Source of the DNA: Oxyruncus cristatus
Taxonomy: Eukaryota > Chordata > Aves > Passeriformes > Cotingidae
Length of the DNA stretch: 64,000 bases
Assembly (NCBI GenBank): GCA_013399855.1
Contig: VXAY01002479.1
Location: 903,103 to 967,102, forward strand
Direction of reading: 5' to 3'
The notes beneath the pieces were generated by a model, which saw nothing but the letters and a program-made list of their open reading frames with translations, ran no database searches and was not told where the DNA came from. The position numbers were made by a program, and so were the translations under genes. This document shows positions 51,617 to 63,600 of this stretch, in pieces; within the stretch, counting starts at the first letter, position 1, and each line of letters begins with the position of its first letter.

Positions 51617-51756
51617 CCAGCGTGAACAGTGGTGGCTGGAACTGCTGGAGGGAAAGGCTGTACACTCTCACTGGCCGAGCAGGCTTTGCTTCAACTGCTT
51701 CTCCCCTCTTCATCAGAGTTGAAAGCCTCTCTCCATCCTTCTTCAAAGCAGAATAG
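51617..51756 (-). CDS. TRUB1: TRUB1 coding exon with the [11 protein letters not shown] motif
   Basis: A 140-nt exon. Its first base completes the leucine of QVPPL, and the exon then reads [39 protein letters not shown] and QPPLFTL. This matches the TruB segment 'Q.PP.YSA.K..G.R.Y..AR.G', which lines the catalytic pocket and contacts the T-loop, followed by the strand reading 'V.ARPV.VY'. The acceptor is a modest 'gctctgatcag' and the donor GTAAAG. Entry phase 2 and exit phase 1 agree with the flanking exons. The open frame extending to 51806 and 51570 includes intron sequence at both ends. Confidence 0.97.
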
Positions 51757-52918
51757 CTGATCAGAGCATGAAAATGTGTGTCATACGGTTGTAATAGAAC
51801 AAGCATCCCATTCTCCAGATCCTGTTAATATTGGACTGGAGTAGCATTTTACTCCTCTCCAAGTACTCACAAAAAACCCACAAAATCTCTTGGATACAGA
51901 ATCATCTCATTTGCCAGCGGCTCTATAAACTGGAAAAGAGGAGATGGTCCTATATTTATCTCTTGCCATACAGATTTAAAAGTGTTTCATCACTCAATTT
52001 GCAGTTTATGAAACAAAAGGGTTTCTATCAGGGTTACAACACTTGCATCTGCCTCTAACATCCTTTCTCTCAGAAGTCTGCAGGGCATGCTCTGTTCTAG
52101 TGCTACACTGAGCTGAGCACTGGGAGTCACTCAGACAACTCTTGCAGCTTTCCTTTTCTCACACCAGGGTCTTTCCTGAACAGCAACTGCCAAGGTATAT
52201 AGCCATGTTCTAGGGTGTTTAGGGAACCACTGTGGAACCCAAGAAATTGATTTCACTGATTACATGGAACTTTATCCAAAGGCCCAAAGCTTTGGTCGTG
52301 ACAGAAAGATGACCATAGAAAAATCAAAAAATGTCTTGCTCAAATTAATAGAGGGCGATTTGAAACAGGTCACATGAAGCAGAACATGTACAGTCCTCCA
52401 GACCTTACAGGGCTCACATTGGAATCACAGTAAGTGACATATGGCAAATGCAAAGGAAGGCATGTTAGCTGAAATCTCCATAAAAGCCATCTGTCACAAG
52501 CCAAGTGCTTGCACACTGCCAGCTACTGTGGCTCACCTGACCAGAAGCAATTTGCTCAGTCAGTCATCACTCATTCACACTCTAAGGTTGCAGAAAACTA
52601 ATTCTAAGTCATTTAAGGCACTTCCCCAGAGATGTCAGTAAGATGGGAAGGCAGGACAGAAGCCACCAAGCCCTGCAAAGCTGTTCAAGACTATTGCTAC
52701 TTGACATTTACCCAAAACACCCACAGAATCCAGGTCACCATTTGTGCTTGATCTTCAAATGGGCATGACCTGCACCTGCAAATGTTAAACTCCAGACTGC
52801 CTTGCCTCTATCCTCTTGCCAAAAAGTGTCTCCGTATTTCTGGGAGAAATGACTTCTGTTGGCAAGTCCTGACGGCTGAACACAACTGTCAAGACTGTCT
52901 GAATATTGTGGAACTTAC
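51757..52918 (-). other. TRUB1: TRUB1 intron, 1162 bp
   Basis: Donor GTAAGT, a consensus match, splitting a leucine codon after its second base (phase 2). No repeat or nested gene was recognised. Confidence 0.9.
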
Positions 52919-52991
52919 AGTGGAGGGACTTGCATGATGTGCCCTGTGAACTTTTGCAGCACATTTTCAAGATCTCCTTTTGTTACCTGGT
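52919..52991 (-). CDS. TRUB1: TRUB1 coding exon ending in QVPPL
   Basis: A 73-nt exon following acceptor 'cctttctacag'. It reads QVTKGDLENVLQKFTGHIMQ then VPP, with a split aspartate at the start and a split leucine at the end. This is the TruB helix preceding the substrate-binding loop (bacterial 'vl..F.G.i.Q.PP'). The donor is GTAAGT. Phases 1 in and 2 out match the neighbours exactly. No open frame marks it; it was found by motif and frame continuity. Confidence 0.96.
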
Positions 52992-55900
52992 CTGTAGAAA
53001 GGAAACAGTCATTATGTTAGTACTGATTATTCACATGGCACTAGTGGTATCAATCATGTTCTGCAAACAGATACAATCAGAGTTCGCTCTCATCTGAATT
53101 CAGCTTGGGTGAAAAACACCAAAGAAAACAGAAAAAACAGAATGTAGGTAGGAGTGTGAATTATCACAAAGAGAGTGGAACAAACTGTCCAAGGTGATTA
53201 AGACAGTCTGGACACTTTCAGAAGGGCAGAAATTCTCATATACACGATTTTCTTTTGCAATTTCCCTCTCTTGGGAACTAGACAAAAACTGCAACATTTG
53301 GCACATTCTACTTTTTGTTAAAGCACCAAAAAGGAATGAAATGCTCATCTAACCTTGGGAACTTCTCTTTAAGAGTACCTAACTGCTGGGGAAAACACAA
53401 CAGATTATTAGAGAAAAAACCATTGGGTTTTGTGGGTTGGGGTTTTTTTTTTAGTGAAGAAGACTGTATCTGGAACAACACATCAAATTTCCCTGTCAAA
53501 CCTGCAAATGCACACCAGGGTATAGTTACATATTAAGTAAGGCAATTTTACTAAAGAAATCCTGTAAAAGAAAGACAGTTGTTTTAGGAAATCTATTTTA
53601 AGAGTACACATACACATCAGTCCCACTTTTATTAAAAGGCTATAACCTAAGTAGCTGATTGCATTGGTCCTTTGAAGCTCTATTCAACAGAAATTACATT
53701 CATCCCTAATTTGTTTAGAGAGTGCAAACACAAGATCTGTAATCACAATGCACTTCAGTGCATTTCTACTGTCTAGGGCTTCACTAGTCCTGTTTCTTAT
53801 AAGTTATATTCAATTAGTGTCATCCTGCTAAGTCAACAGGGTTCTGGAACAGAAACCAAGCAAATTTATTTACCAAGCCATCATTATATTTTGGAATAGA
53901 TCTTTAACTGCAAACCTTACAAAACAGATGTACTTCATGCTGTAATTAAGAAAGATGAGATTTCTTTCCACAGCAGCTTTAGGAGATGATATTGTAGTAC
54001 CTCAGTGTTCCAAAGCACACTTTGCAGCCTCAAGAGCAGATATGTCCCTAGGCCCAAGCAGCTGTCCCAAGAAGTATTATAAACAGCAGGGTTGGAAAGC
54101 ATAAGGCACAAAATTCAGTCAGGGATGCTGAGAAAGACCAATTTACAGCAGAATACAGAGTAGGAACAGCAAAATCTATTGTAGAGTAAGTCTGAATCTT
54201 CTAAAGAGTTTCTTACATTGTTATTTCAATCTTCTGTTTCTATGTAGCAAATTTCTATATCGCAACAAAACTACATGGTGGAAAGTCAGCATGACCCAGC
54301 TCTATGACAGTGATCCTGTCAGACTTCTTGTGAACCCCAAGTTGCTTCACATTAAAATTCAGTATTTAAAACCTAAGCATAAGTGTCCCTGGGGCTTCTC
54401 TTTCCAATTTTCATCCCATGACCTGCATTTGTGACAAGGCCATTTAATGAGAGGCCTGAGTTCAGTTCTGGCTCTGATCTCACATTCCCCTGATTGAGAG
54501 GTTACGTGCAGCCTCTGAGGAAGTCACTCGTGACATAGGTAGCCTCTGTCTCAGGAGATAAACAAAACATCCCCTGGTGAGCAATGATGCATTAAGCCAT
54601 CAACAAACAAAAGTTGTGTGGTGTGTACTCAAAGTAAATATTTACAGATGAGTTTGCTAACATCTAGAATAAATCATATTTGTCTTCTGCAAGACATCAT
54701 GGCACAAGCTGGCCAGTATTACATTCTGAAAACCTAAACCTATGTGGTTTGTTGTTTGTTTGTTTTTTCCCAGTAACACTGCCTTTGTGTTAATGGATTG
54801 TTTTGGTTTCCTATCCTCTCCTAGAACAACATACAAGCTGGTGGAGCTTTTTTCCAGCACTCCAGGATGTTTTGTTAGTCTTCTCCCAAACTGTTATATT
54901 ATGTCTAAACTGTGTGTTTGTCCCAGGCATCAGTTTGGACCCCTGGTTCTGCAGGGCTCTCTGAACCACATTTCAGCTCCCAGTAATTACATCCACAGCA
55001 CAGGCAGAGGGGAATGTGGTCTTGCTGCCCAGAACTCTTTCCCTTCAGGACCTTGGCCACAGGTCTTTGTCACCCAGCTGTGGGCTTGGGTTTATGTTAA
55101 CAGCTTGTCTGGTCAGCAAGTTGAGGACAGCATTTGGACTCAGCCCTCCATCAACATGAAATATGAACACACCCATAATGGTGAATTAGCATGAAAGGTC
55201 CCAAAATGTGCTGTTTGACTTTCTTCTCCACTCCCTTAGAGTACAGGGTTGAGAGACATTTCTGCAGGACACCTCTGTCACTGCCCTTGCTACAGAGAGC
55301 AGCCTATTCCTCCCAGGGTCCTCATTCCAAATACCAAATACCCTCAATCTGCTGCATTGCAGACCATGAGTCTTAGCTGGAAGCCAGCCTCAAAACTGCT
55401 CCTCTGTCTCCTTCCAGGGTGTGGAGGCTGCCACCCTGATTCACAACGATTTCAGTAAGGGCTTTCAAGGTTAAGCTCAAGGGATAAGTTCATCCAGTCT
55501 CCAGGAATAATGAAAACCTTAACTCGGAGCAAAAAGATTGCACCTGCTCTCTGAGGACACCACTTGGAATACATTCCATTCAAGACTGTTTTCGAAATTG
55601 CCTCCTAAGCCCTTAGACTGGAAGCGTAGTTATGTGATTTCTGCACAGGCTCTGCATCTTCCAGTGGACCATTCCTTACAAATCTACCAGCATCCCAAAG
55701 TACCCAGAATTTCTGGCCTTCAATGCTTCTAAAAAAAATTTAATATAAGGCTACTAGTTTCTAACAGCAAAAATTCCAATGAACAGTTGTGTGCTGCTGA
55801 ACACTGGTGACTGCTGAGTTTTTTTCCTGCTATAAAGAAGGAAAATACAATTACCAAACCATAAGGTGCCATTTTGCCACAACCTCAAGAAGCCTCCATT

Positions 55901-58533
55901 GAAGGCTTGTTAAAAAACAATACCTAAACAGAGCTCAAGAATTATCCATGACAGTTTAACAAAAGTACAGCAGATGATCTCAATTCCACCTGGCCTGGCA
56001 CAAATTATTTGAAAACAGTCAAGTAGAATGCTCAAATTACTACATTTTCCAAATTATTCAGGTAGCTCTATGAAACATATATTTCAGCATAATCAGCAGA
56101 GACCTGCAGAAACCTCTCATTAATTCTGTTCTCCATGTCTGGATATGGCCTGTAGGCAGCTGGGAGGAAGTGGGTTTCAGAATACACATCTCTCTGCATA
56201 GTTACAAATATTAAAAATGGGCTACAAACACTAATGTGCTCAAAAAGACATCAGAAGAACTCTAAATGCTGACTTCCAAAGTCAGCACCTGACAGCCTGG
56301 CAGCAGTATGAAACCATCACCTAATTTCAGGTGGAAATGCAAACTCCTTTGGTAAGAAACAACCAAAAAACTATGAGAAGTTCAGGAGGAGTTAAAAGCA
56401 CGGAACTCTTTTCAGTACATCCTTTCATGGTGACTAACTGTACAGTTTGCTTCCTCAGCTGCTGTCTGGGGACACTTTGAGGACTAAAATGTAACACTTC
56501 CTTATAGTTAAGATAGCTGGCACCTTTCTGCAGGCACTTTTCTCTTGTGGTCCCACGGAGTCATTCAAGGGGAGTTTTATGTAACTTGAAACTGTTTTAG
56601 TGCCCCTTCTCTGCAATAAGGCCCAATCGTGGATGCTGCTGGCACTGCAGGATTATATTCCCTAGCAGAATGCTCTGGTTCTCCCAAGATCCTTGTAGGT
56701 ATCAAAGGAAAAATGCAATTCAGCTCAAATATCTGGTTTTGGAGTACCTACAAAGGGTTAGAGATTAGGGATGTTGGGACACCCAGAGTATCCTGCAGAA
56801 AACCAAGTTGCTTTGGAGAAGACGAGAAATATCTGTCTTACTAGATGGGGAGGAAGGAAGGAAATATAAAACAAGTAAGTACCATGGAAAACAAAAAAGG
56901 AATATGCATGTTCTCTCCTTTTTGTTTCTGAAGAAATCAAACCTGACTGATTGGCACCACCATGGAAAGCAACTGAGACCAATTTCATGAGCATTTCTTT
57001 CTGCTCTCAGTTTCAGCAAAAAAGCAATACTGCCCTTCATGAGACCACTTGAAGGACTGGAAATGCAACTGATCTCAGTTTAAAATGGTTAGCAACTCAA
57101 AAAAAGGGGTATTTTTAACCCAAATAAGTTCCCCAAGCACACAGTCTAACAGAAAAGTTAAACCACCATAACAGAGAAGGTGGTGCAGAGGTGGGAACTA
57201 CTGTAACAGTAGAGACAGCGAGAGAAATACACTTCAAAACAACACTCTAAATTCTGTCTGCAGTAAACAATACAACATAAGGAAAGTAAAGCCAGAGTCA
57301 CAAGAAACACTTTTTTTTTTTTTTGAACTATGGGATTTGCATCTACTTAAAATGGTATTTCACAGCTCACATATGAGCAAGTATCTGCAATGAATACCAA
57401 TTAGTGCAGCAGAACCACAACATTCCACCCTGAATGAACCAAGAAAGTGTCCTTTCCAACCATCATGAAGCACTGGCAACTCTAACATCATGTGCATGCT
57501 TAGCCCAATTCTTCAGAAGCTCAGAGAGATTTAAAACTTGATCCTGAAGAAGCAGCAAATGATCCAACATCTCTGAATAACACTACCCAGTAAATAATAC
57601 TATTTAGAATGATCCATCATGTATCTGTGGACAAGAAACCCAGGCTTGCTTGCCTCGTACAAAAACTAAAACTGCAAAAGAAAGGAGACTGGGAGTGAGA
57701 AGTGAAATCCAGGCTACCTTTTTCATCAAGCTATTAAAAAAAAGGTAATTTACTTCAGGTACCTATTACCAGGTACCACAGACAGTGCAGAGCCTGTGGA
57801 GTTGCTAAGCAACCAGTTACCTTTTTTTGTTTTTCTTTTTTACCCCCAGGCTGTGAAAGAACTAATGGCAAATACATTTACTGTGTCCCTGGTTAGTTCT
57901 ACATTGTTTCTAAGATGCCCTGGGTATTGTGGAATGACCACTTCAGCAAAGCCACAGTCGGGATGAGTTCTGAAGCCTTAAACTCTTGCACTGTGCTCCG
58001 TGGGGCAGAAAAATTCATTTATTAAAGATGTTACGACACAGGCTGCGAGCAAGAGCACGATTTGGTAGGTGACCATATGAAGACTGTGGTTTATGCAACT
58101 CTCATTCTGTGCTGAGCAGTCTGTAGTTAAAGGCAAGATCCAAGTAGTTTATTCCTCCACTGGCCTTGAAGGGTTTTCCTAAAAGAGCACTCAAGGGACT
58201 ATACACTGAGAGAGGAAAATGTTACTGGACACAGCACGTCATTTGTCAGCCTGTCAAAGATTTAAAATGACACAGTCCTGCCCAATTCTATTTTCTCCCT
58301 CCTAATCTAATGCCTGGTTTGCTTTTTTTCCAACAGAAACGAACACTTGCGTTGGACATAATTGCATGAAGCTGTTTTGAATTACATGAGCACTTAAGTT
58401 GAAGATGAAATAATCTTAGTTTAATTTCACATTTAAACTTAATTCAGAGTCCCAAACATCTCTTCCGCTTTTCTATGACAGAGACCATTTATGCCTTCAA
58501 ATTAAATCAAGTGTACAGATAATTTATGCTTAC
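52992..58533 (-). other. TRUB1: TRUB1 intron, about 5.5 kb
   Basis: Donor GTAAGC after a phase-1 split aspartate codon. The intron holds only short motif-free open frames, such as 54742-55194 on the plus strand (150 codons). Positions 54455-54560 show a weak MIR-like order of blocks ('ttcagttctggctctgatct', then 'gaggaagtcact', then 'cctctgtctcag'). A T-run lies at 57310-57324. Confidence 0.85.
54455..54560 (+). repeat. possible MIR-like SINE fragment
   Basis: 'ttcagttctggctctgatct' is followed by 'gaggaagtcactcgtgacat' and 'agcctctgtctcagg'. This order resembles the MIR core, but the match is weak and made by eye. Confidence 0.33.
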
Positions 58534-58615
58534 CATAAGGTTTTTCTTCAGTTACTTTTCCTGTAGCATCTAATGTATCAGTAGCTTTGCCCAGCATTCC
58601 AATGGCAGTATACTT
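58534..58615 (-). CDS. TRUB1: TRUB1 coding exon with the [12 protein letters not shown] motif
   Basis: An 82-nt exon after a strong pyrimidine-rich acceptor ('cttcttccttcccag'). It starts in frame with [20 protein letters not shown], continues VTEEKPY and ends on the first base of an aspartate codon. It corresponds to the bacterial TruB block 'Y.....LG..T.T.D..G', directly after the catalytic domain's first half. The donor is GTAAGC. It begins at phase 0, so the previous exon must end on a complete codon. That exon, with the GTLD-type catalytic aspartate motif, was not found between here and the window end. Confidence 0.97.
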
Positions 58616-59068
58616 CTGGGAAGGAAGAAGAGAGATGGAGAGATTAGCGAGTCAGGTCTTCAAGGCTGTTTCTTCTCTTTTTCTTTTTTTTTTTCATATA
58701 AAGACTGCAACTACCAATTACTTCAAATCAGAACAAGAAGGATACTACCTGAGTAGCCAATCCTGCAACTTTAGGTAAGCAAAAGTCAAGATTAAAAGAC
58801 ATGGAACTAAAGAAAAGTAAATGCTGTATCACATGCCCCTGTGATTTTGGTTTTAGAACCCAAGGAAGAAGTAACATGGAATCCAATTTTTACTAAAAAT
58901 ACATCAATCCCATGAAGAAAATAATAGGGTGGTAAAATCAAAGTCTCTGTGGGGTGTCCTATGTCATTGTTGAAGCAAGGAATACAGAGTACCTTCTCAC
59001 GGACAATTTTTCTGTTCCTTTGCACATAAAAAAAAGACAAAGACCTTTTTTTGTGAAAGCAAAACACC

Positions 59069-59110
59069 CATTTCCAAGGCATTTCCATGGCATTTCCAAG
59101 GCATTCCATG
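59069..59110. repeat. short minisatellite of 'catttccaagg'-like units
   Basis: Four units of about 11 bp (catttccaagg / catttccatgg / catttccaagg / cattccatgg) lie in tandem with a one-base alternation. Minus-strand frames across it read as repeated MPWK/LGNA-like residues, an artefact of the repeat. Confidence 0.92.
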
Positions 59111-60088
59111 GATAGAGAAAATTTTCTTCATGCAGTGATATCCAATAGCCTGAAGCTGGAGTTTTGATCACCTGGAATCTGGTAGGGACCTTGTGACCAG
59201 CACAAGTAGTGCAAGGCCACTGAGCAACATCTGTGCTCGTCATGGGTTCTCTGAACATTTCTGTTTCAGGGTTTTTCAGGGTTCTTCTCTAAAAAAATTC
59301 TTCGGTGTATGTGTCTGTAGTTTGCAAGAAGGAACTCACCTGTTCCCAGGACAGTAGCTCTTGTTCTTATTGCATTTTACCTGCTGCCCTCCTTTTCCAT
59401 GTTTTCACCCTAAGAAGTGCCATGCTGTGGGCACAGGGCACAATCTCCTGGAGCTGAGGAGGCTGCCCAGGAACCAGTTGCTCCATGTCTTGTCACAAGG
59501 CTACCAACACCTGAAGACTCATTCTCTAACACGAGTTTGGGTCAAGTTTGGAGATACCATCAGGGATTAAAATCTGCCGTTTGACCACAGCCTATCCCGC
59601 TCCATTTCCCTCAGCTTCCTATGTTAAATCCAGAGGCTTTCAAAATAAAGCCTCAGAGAGAAAAATCAAAGTGTTCAACACGCCTACATCCCAGTAAGGT
59701 TTCAATTAACTTTACCCCCAGCTGAGTTAATACAAATTTGAACCAAGTCACAGAAGGATGTATCTTTTAGAAACTGGTTGACCAAATTCTACTGGAACAC
59801 ATCCAAACAAGCATAAGCACTAACATTTCACTCTTTGATGCAATGCATCCCTCTTCATGTACTTGCAAAGTACAAACAAGCTCAAGTAATAACAGTGTAG
59901 GCATATAAATCACACCCACAACATTGGACTACTAAGACATGCCTTGATTTTGTTCCATGTGACAACCTGCCACTTCTATGTATTTCTTCAAGCAACTGCC
60001 ACAAAATGGAAGCAGCAGAAACAGTCAGACAAAAGGCAGCGGAGTGCAGAATTTAATATAAAAATAACTGTATTCTTTGCTTACTTCA

Positions 60089-60669
60089 TGTGCTGGTTTT
60101 GGCTGGGATAGAGAAAATTTTCTTCTTAGTATCTAGTATGAGACTGTGCTTTGGATTTATGCTGAAAACAGTGTTGATAACACAGAGATGATTTTGTTAC
60201 TGCTGAGCAGTGCCTACACAGAGTCAAGGCCTTTTCTGCTCCTCACCCCACCAGTGAGCAGGCTGAGAGTGCACAAGGAGTTGTGAGTGGACACATCCAG
60301 GACAGCTGACCTCAAATGTCCACAGGGATATTCCAGACCATATGGTGTCATGCTAAATATATAAAGTGGGGGGAAGATGAAGGAAGGGGGGATGTTGGGG
60401 GTGATTAGTGTTTGTCTTCCCAAGGCACCACCACATGTGATAGAGTCTGGATTTCCTGGGGATGGCTGAACACCTTCCAGTCCAAGGGAAGTGGGAAATG
60501 AATTCTTTGGTTTGCTTTGCTTGTGTGTGTGTCTTTTGCATTACTTACTGAACTGCCTTTAACTCAACCCACAAGTTTTACCTTTTTGTCTGATCCTCCT
60601 CCCATCCCACTCAGAGGGGAGTGAGCAAACAGCTCTATGGTGTTTAGCTGCCTGCCAGGTTAAACCACA
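60089..60669 (+). mobile_element. solo LTR of an ERVL-like endogenous retrovirus
   Basis: The element begins TGTGCTGGTTTTGGCTGGGA and ends near 'ggttaaaccaca', giving the TG...CA termini of LTRs over about 580 bp. This is a familiar high-copy avian LTR type. Internal blocks include 'ctgagcagtgcctacacaga', 'gggatattccagaccatatg', and 'tatataaag' (60358-60366), which looks like the U3 TATA box. 'tgtcttcccaaggcaccacc' and 'ggatggctgaacacctt' follow. No gag, pol or env sequence adjoins it, so the provirus has probably been reduced by recombination between its two LTRs. I could not see a clean target-site duplication ('cttca' left, 'ttaaa' right). It is antisense to TRUB1. Family name by eye; exact subfamily unknown. 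Confidence 0.88.
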
Positions 60670-63600
60670 TTAAACAGCACATTAGGATTACTTTTTCCCT
60701 AAATATTGCTGATATCCCCTGATAACTCTGCAAAGGCAGGTATTTTGAAGTAAAATTCTTGAAATTTACACACTTTTGGAATGCATGAAAAAGAAACAAA
60801 AGGAAGAATGAAGGCTGCTCCACAACAAATATTCAGACTAACTTTCAAGTATATTATGTGCTTTCAGGACCATAAAATTGATTGCTTTCCAAGACATTTA
60901 ATGATTTGGTTCTGAACATTTAATAGCATAGCTAGAAAGAGGCACTGTTCAGCAATTATTCTAGAGGTTAATAAAAACATGGGAGCAGATCATCATTATA
61001 ACAGGATGATGAATGATCTTAGCACTTCAGTAAAACTTTAAAGCTGAAAAATTGAAACCTCACACTCCATCTTCAGATGTTTCCGAATCAAAATACTCAT
61101 ACTACTTCAGTTCAAATTACTTTCTTCCTCTTAATTCTGGTCTCGGCTATCTTGCTTCAGGCTGTCTGTTACAATAACATGCTATAGTTGACCTACTGGC
61201 AATAAAGAGATAATAACTGTATGGACAATACAATCCAAATCTCATCACTTAATTTCTGCAACAAAGGAAAAAAGGTATGCAATTTATAAAAAGAACATCC
61301 TTAAAAGTTCCCTCCTCCCTTCCTTAGAGGAGCCTTTACAGAGTCACAAAATACTCAAGACAGCAATGCAATAATCCACAAAAAAGGCTATAACAGGTCA
61401 GGAAATTAAGAATTACAGTTGTTTTATGATCAGCCTCTGGAGTGCCCTTGGGTATCTACAATTATATATCATAATTCTTACTAGCCTTAATAAAGTTTAC
61501 TTCCCCTTTGCTAGGGTGCAGGACCTAGAGCTTGTCAAGATAATATGAGATTTCAGACTTAATCTATTGTTCCTCTTACTTTGTGCCAAAATTCAGCATT
61601 GACTCTCTCTAGACTCTCACTCACACTGCCCTCAGAAGCACCCAGTGGATTCTGAGTCACTTAAGTCTTCTCAGGTGACCTTCTCACCTCTGTTGGCAAT
61701 CATTTATTTCTTCCAGTTTTCTAAAATACATCTAGGGGCATTCTTTCTGTACTCTCAAATTACAAATCACTGCAGGAACACAGACAGCAACTGCTCACAA
61801 CCACGCTGCCTTCAACCCACTCAATATGAAACTAAAAAAGAAGGTAGTAGGTGTTGCAGGAGTGGAAAAGCCTGGCAAGTGCAGAAAACGTCCCTACATT
61901 GGCAGTTCCTCACAGAACACCCTGCCAATCAACAGCCCCTACATCCTTGCCCTCTACTCATCTCAAGAGACCAAACCCCAAATCATTTAAAGATTAAAAG
62001 CAGCACCTCAACGTCCCTATGGGATTCCACCAGGGCAGCCCATTAAAAGCCAAGATCGAGCATTCCCAGTCACAACTTCCAAGTGCTGCAGCATTTGTGC
62101 ATTAATTCCAGCTTACAGTGGTGGTCTGCATGGTCCCAAAGCAGAGCCTCACAACTGTACAACACCACCCTGAGGACATACAGACCTCCCCAAAACCATC
62201 CTGCATCAGGGAATGGCTGTGTCTCTCAGCTGCTCAGAAAACCATTTACTTGACATTATGGCAACCGAAACAAAAGGCAGCAAAGTGCTCAGAAGCCCTT
62301 GAGTATAAGCAGCTCCTCTACTCACACGAGTGAGGAGACAGCATTAAGAAGACTCTTTACAGTGCCAAACCACTGCACTCTGTCAATGATAATGCACAAC
62401 CCTGTCACACAGACTGGGGGATGTGCTGCATAAACCCTCAGCAAGACCAGACACACAGTGAAATGCTTGGGCGGGGTGCATTTGCTGCCATACCCATGAC
62501 CAGGAGGAAACATGCCATAAAAAACCAGCACTGGAGAAAAACCAGGATTACGGGACCCCATAAGAAACAAATTACAAAAACTCTAATAAATCTCACAGAT
62601 CCTGGGAAGAGGAATTCTGTTTTAGAGTCACAACCACAGGGCACAGTCACCATTCTCACAAATAATAAACCATATGTTTACAATAATTTTTTCAGTAAGA
62701 GAATAGCTATAATTTGGCTTTTTTATTTCATCTCCAGAAAAATCCTTAGATTAACAAAGACAAGGAAAGAATGGCCATAAAAAGAGAGAGGAAAAAGGCA
62801 AGACTACTAGTATACATATTTAACAGCGAAAGGAGGAAGAGGAGGAGAAGGAAGAAGAATCCCCTCCCATTCCAGGGCTGTACAGCCAGCAGAGCTTTTA
62901 GCTGCACAACTCACCCGGGGGGGCTCTGGGAGGCTGAAGCCCCCGGGCTGACTGCCAGGCATGTCTGCCCCACTTATCAGTGCAAATGCCAGACAGACCA
63001 TGGAACAGAGCTTCTCAGTTTTAACTGTTAATACATCAAGGTTTTATTTGGAAAGAAGCCAGAGACTTGAAATCTTAAATTATAACATGTTTTAAAAGCT
63101 TTTTCATACATAGAGAAGCAACACTTTAGAAGAGCTAGACAGAAACACAAGTAATTATGAAACAAGGTCACCAGTAGCTGTCAGGAAGATTTTAAGATGG
63201 TTCCCACTACAAGAATTTCCCAGGCAAGCAAGCTCTCTGGAAGAGGCAGTTCATAAGAGTTCATCCAAGGATGACCCATTTTTCTAGTCACAGCAGCAAC
63301 TGAACACAGAAGTGTAAAAGGAAAATAAATAAAAAAAGGCTACAGTCCCCTGTGCAAGAGACTCAAAGCTGGGAAGGAAAAGCCACATTGGATAGAAAAA
63401 GAAAGTCAATTTATGTAAACTGATGTCTGCATGCGGCTAACAAGTTCGAAAGAACATAAAACAAACAAACAAAAAGCAAGTGCCCTAGAGAACTTGACAG
63501 AAATCAGAGTGAGCACACAGCAGGCAGGCAAGCACTGATCAGAATTGCTGCTCCTCTTGCAAACCCATTCCATCTGCATTTACAGCTTTGTAGACTTAGG

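Noticed and set aside
54742..55194. 150-codon plus-strand frame in a TRUB1 intron
   Set aside because: No motif, no splice support, antisense to TRUB1; length is within chance for this much sequence.
61001..61050. Box C/D snoRNA-like 'gatgatga ... ctga' on the plus strand in a TRUB1 intron
   Set aside because: The boxes are only about 35-40 nt apart, no terminal stem pairs them, and the strand is antisense to the host gene.
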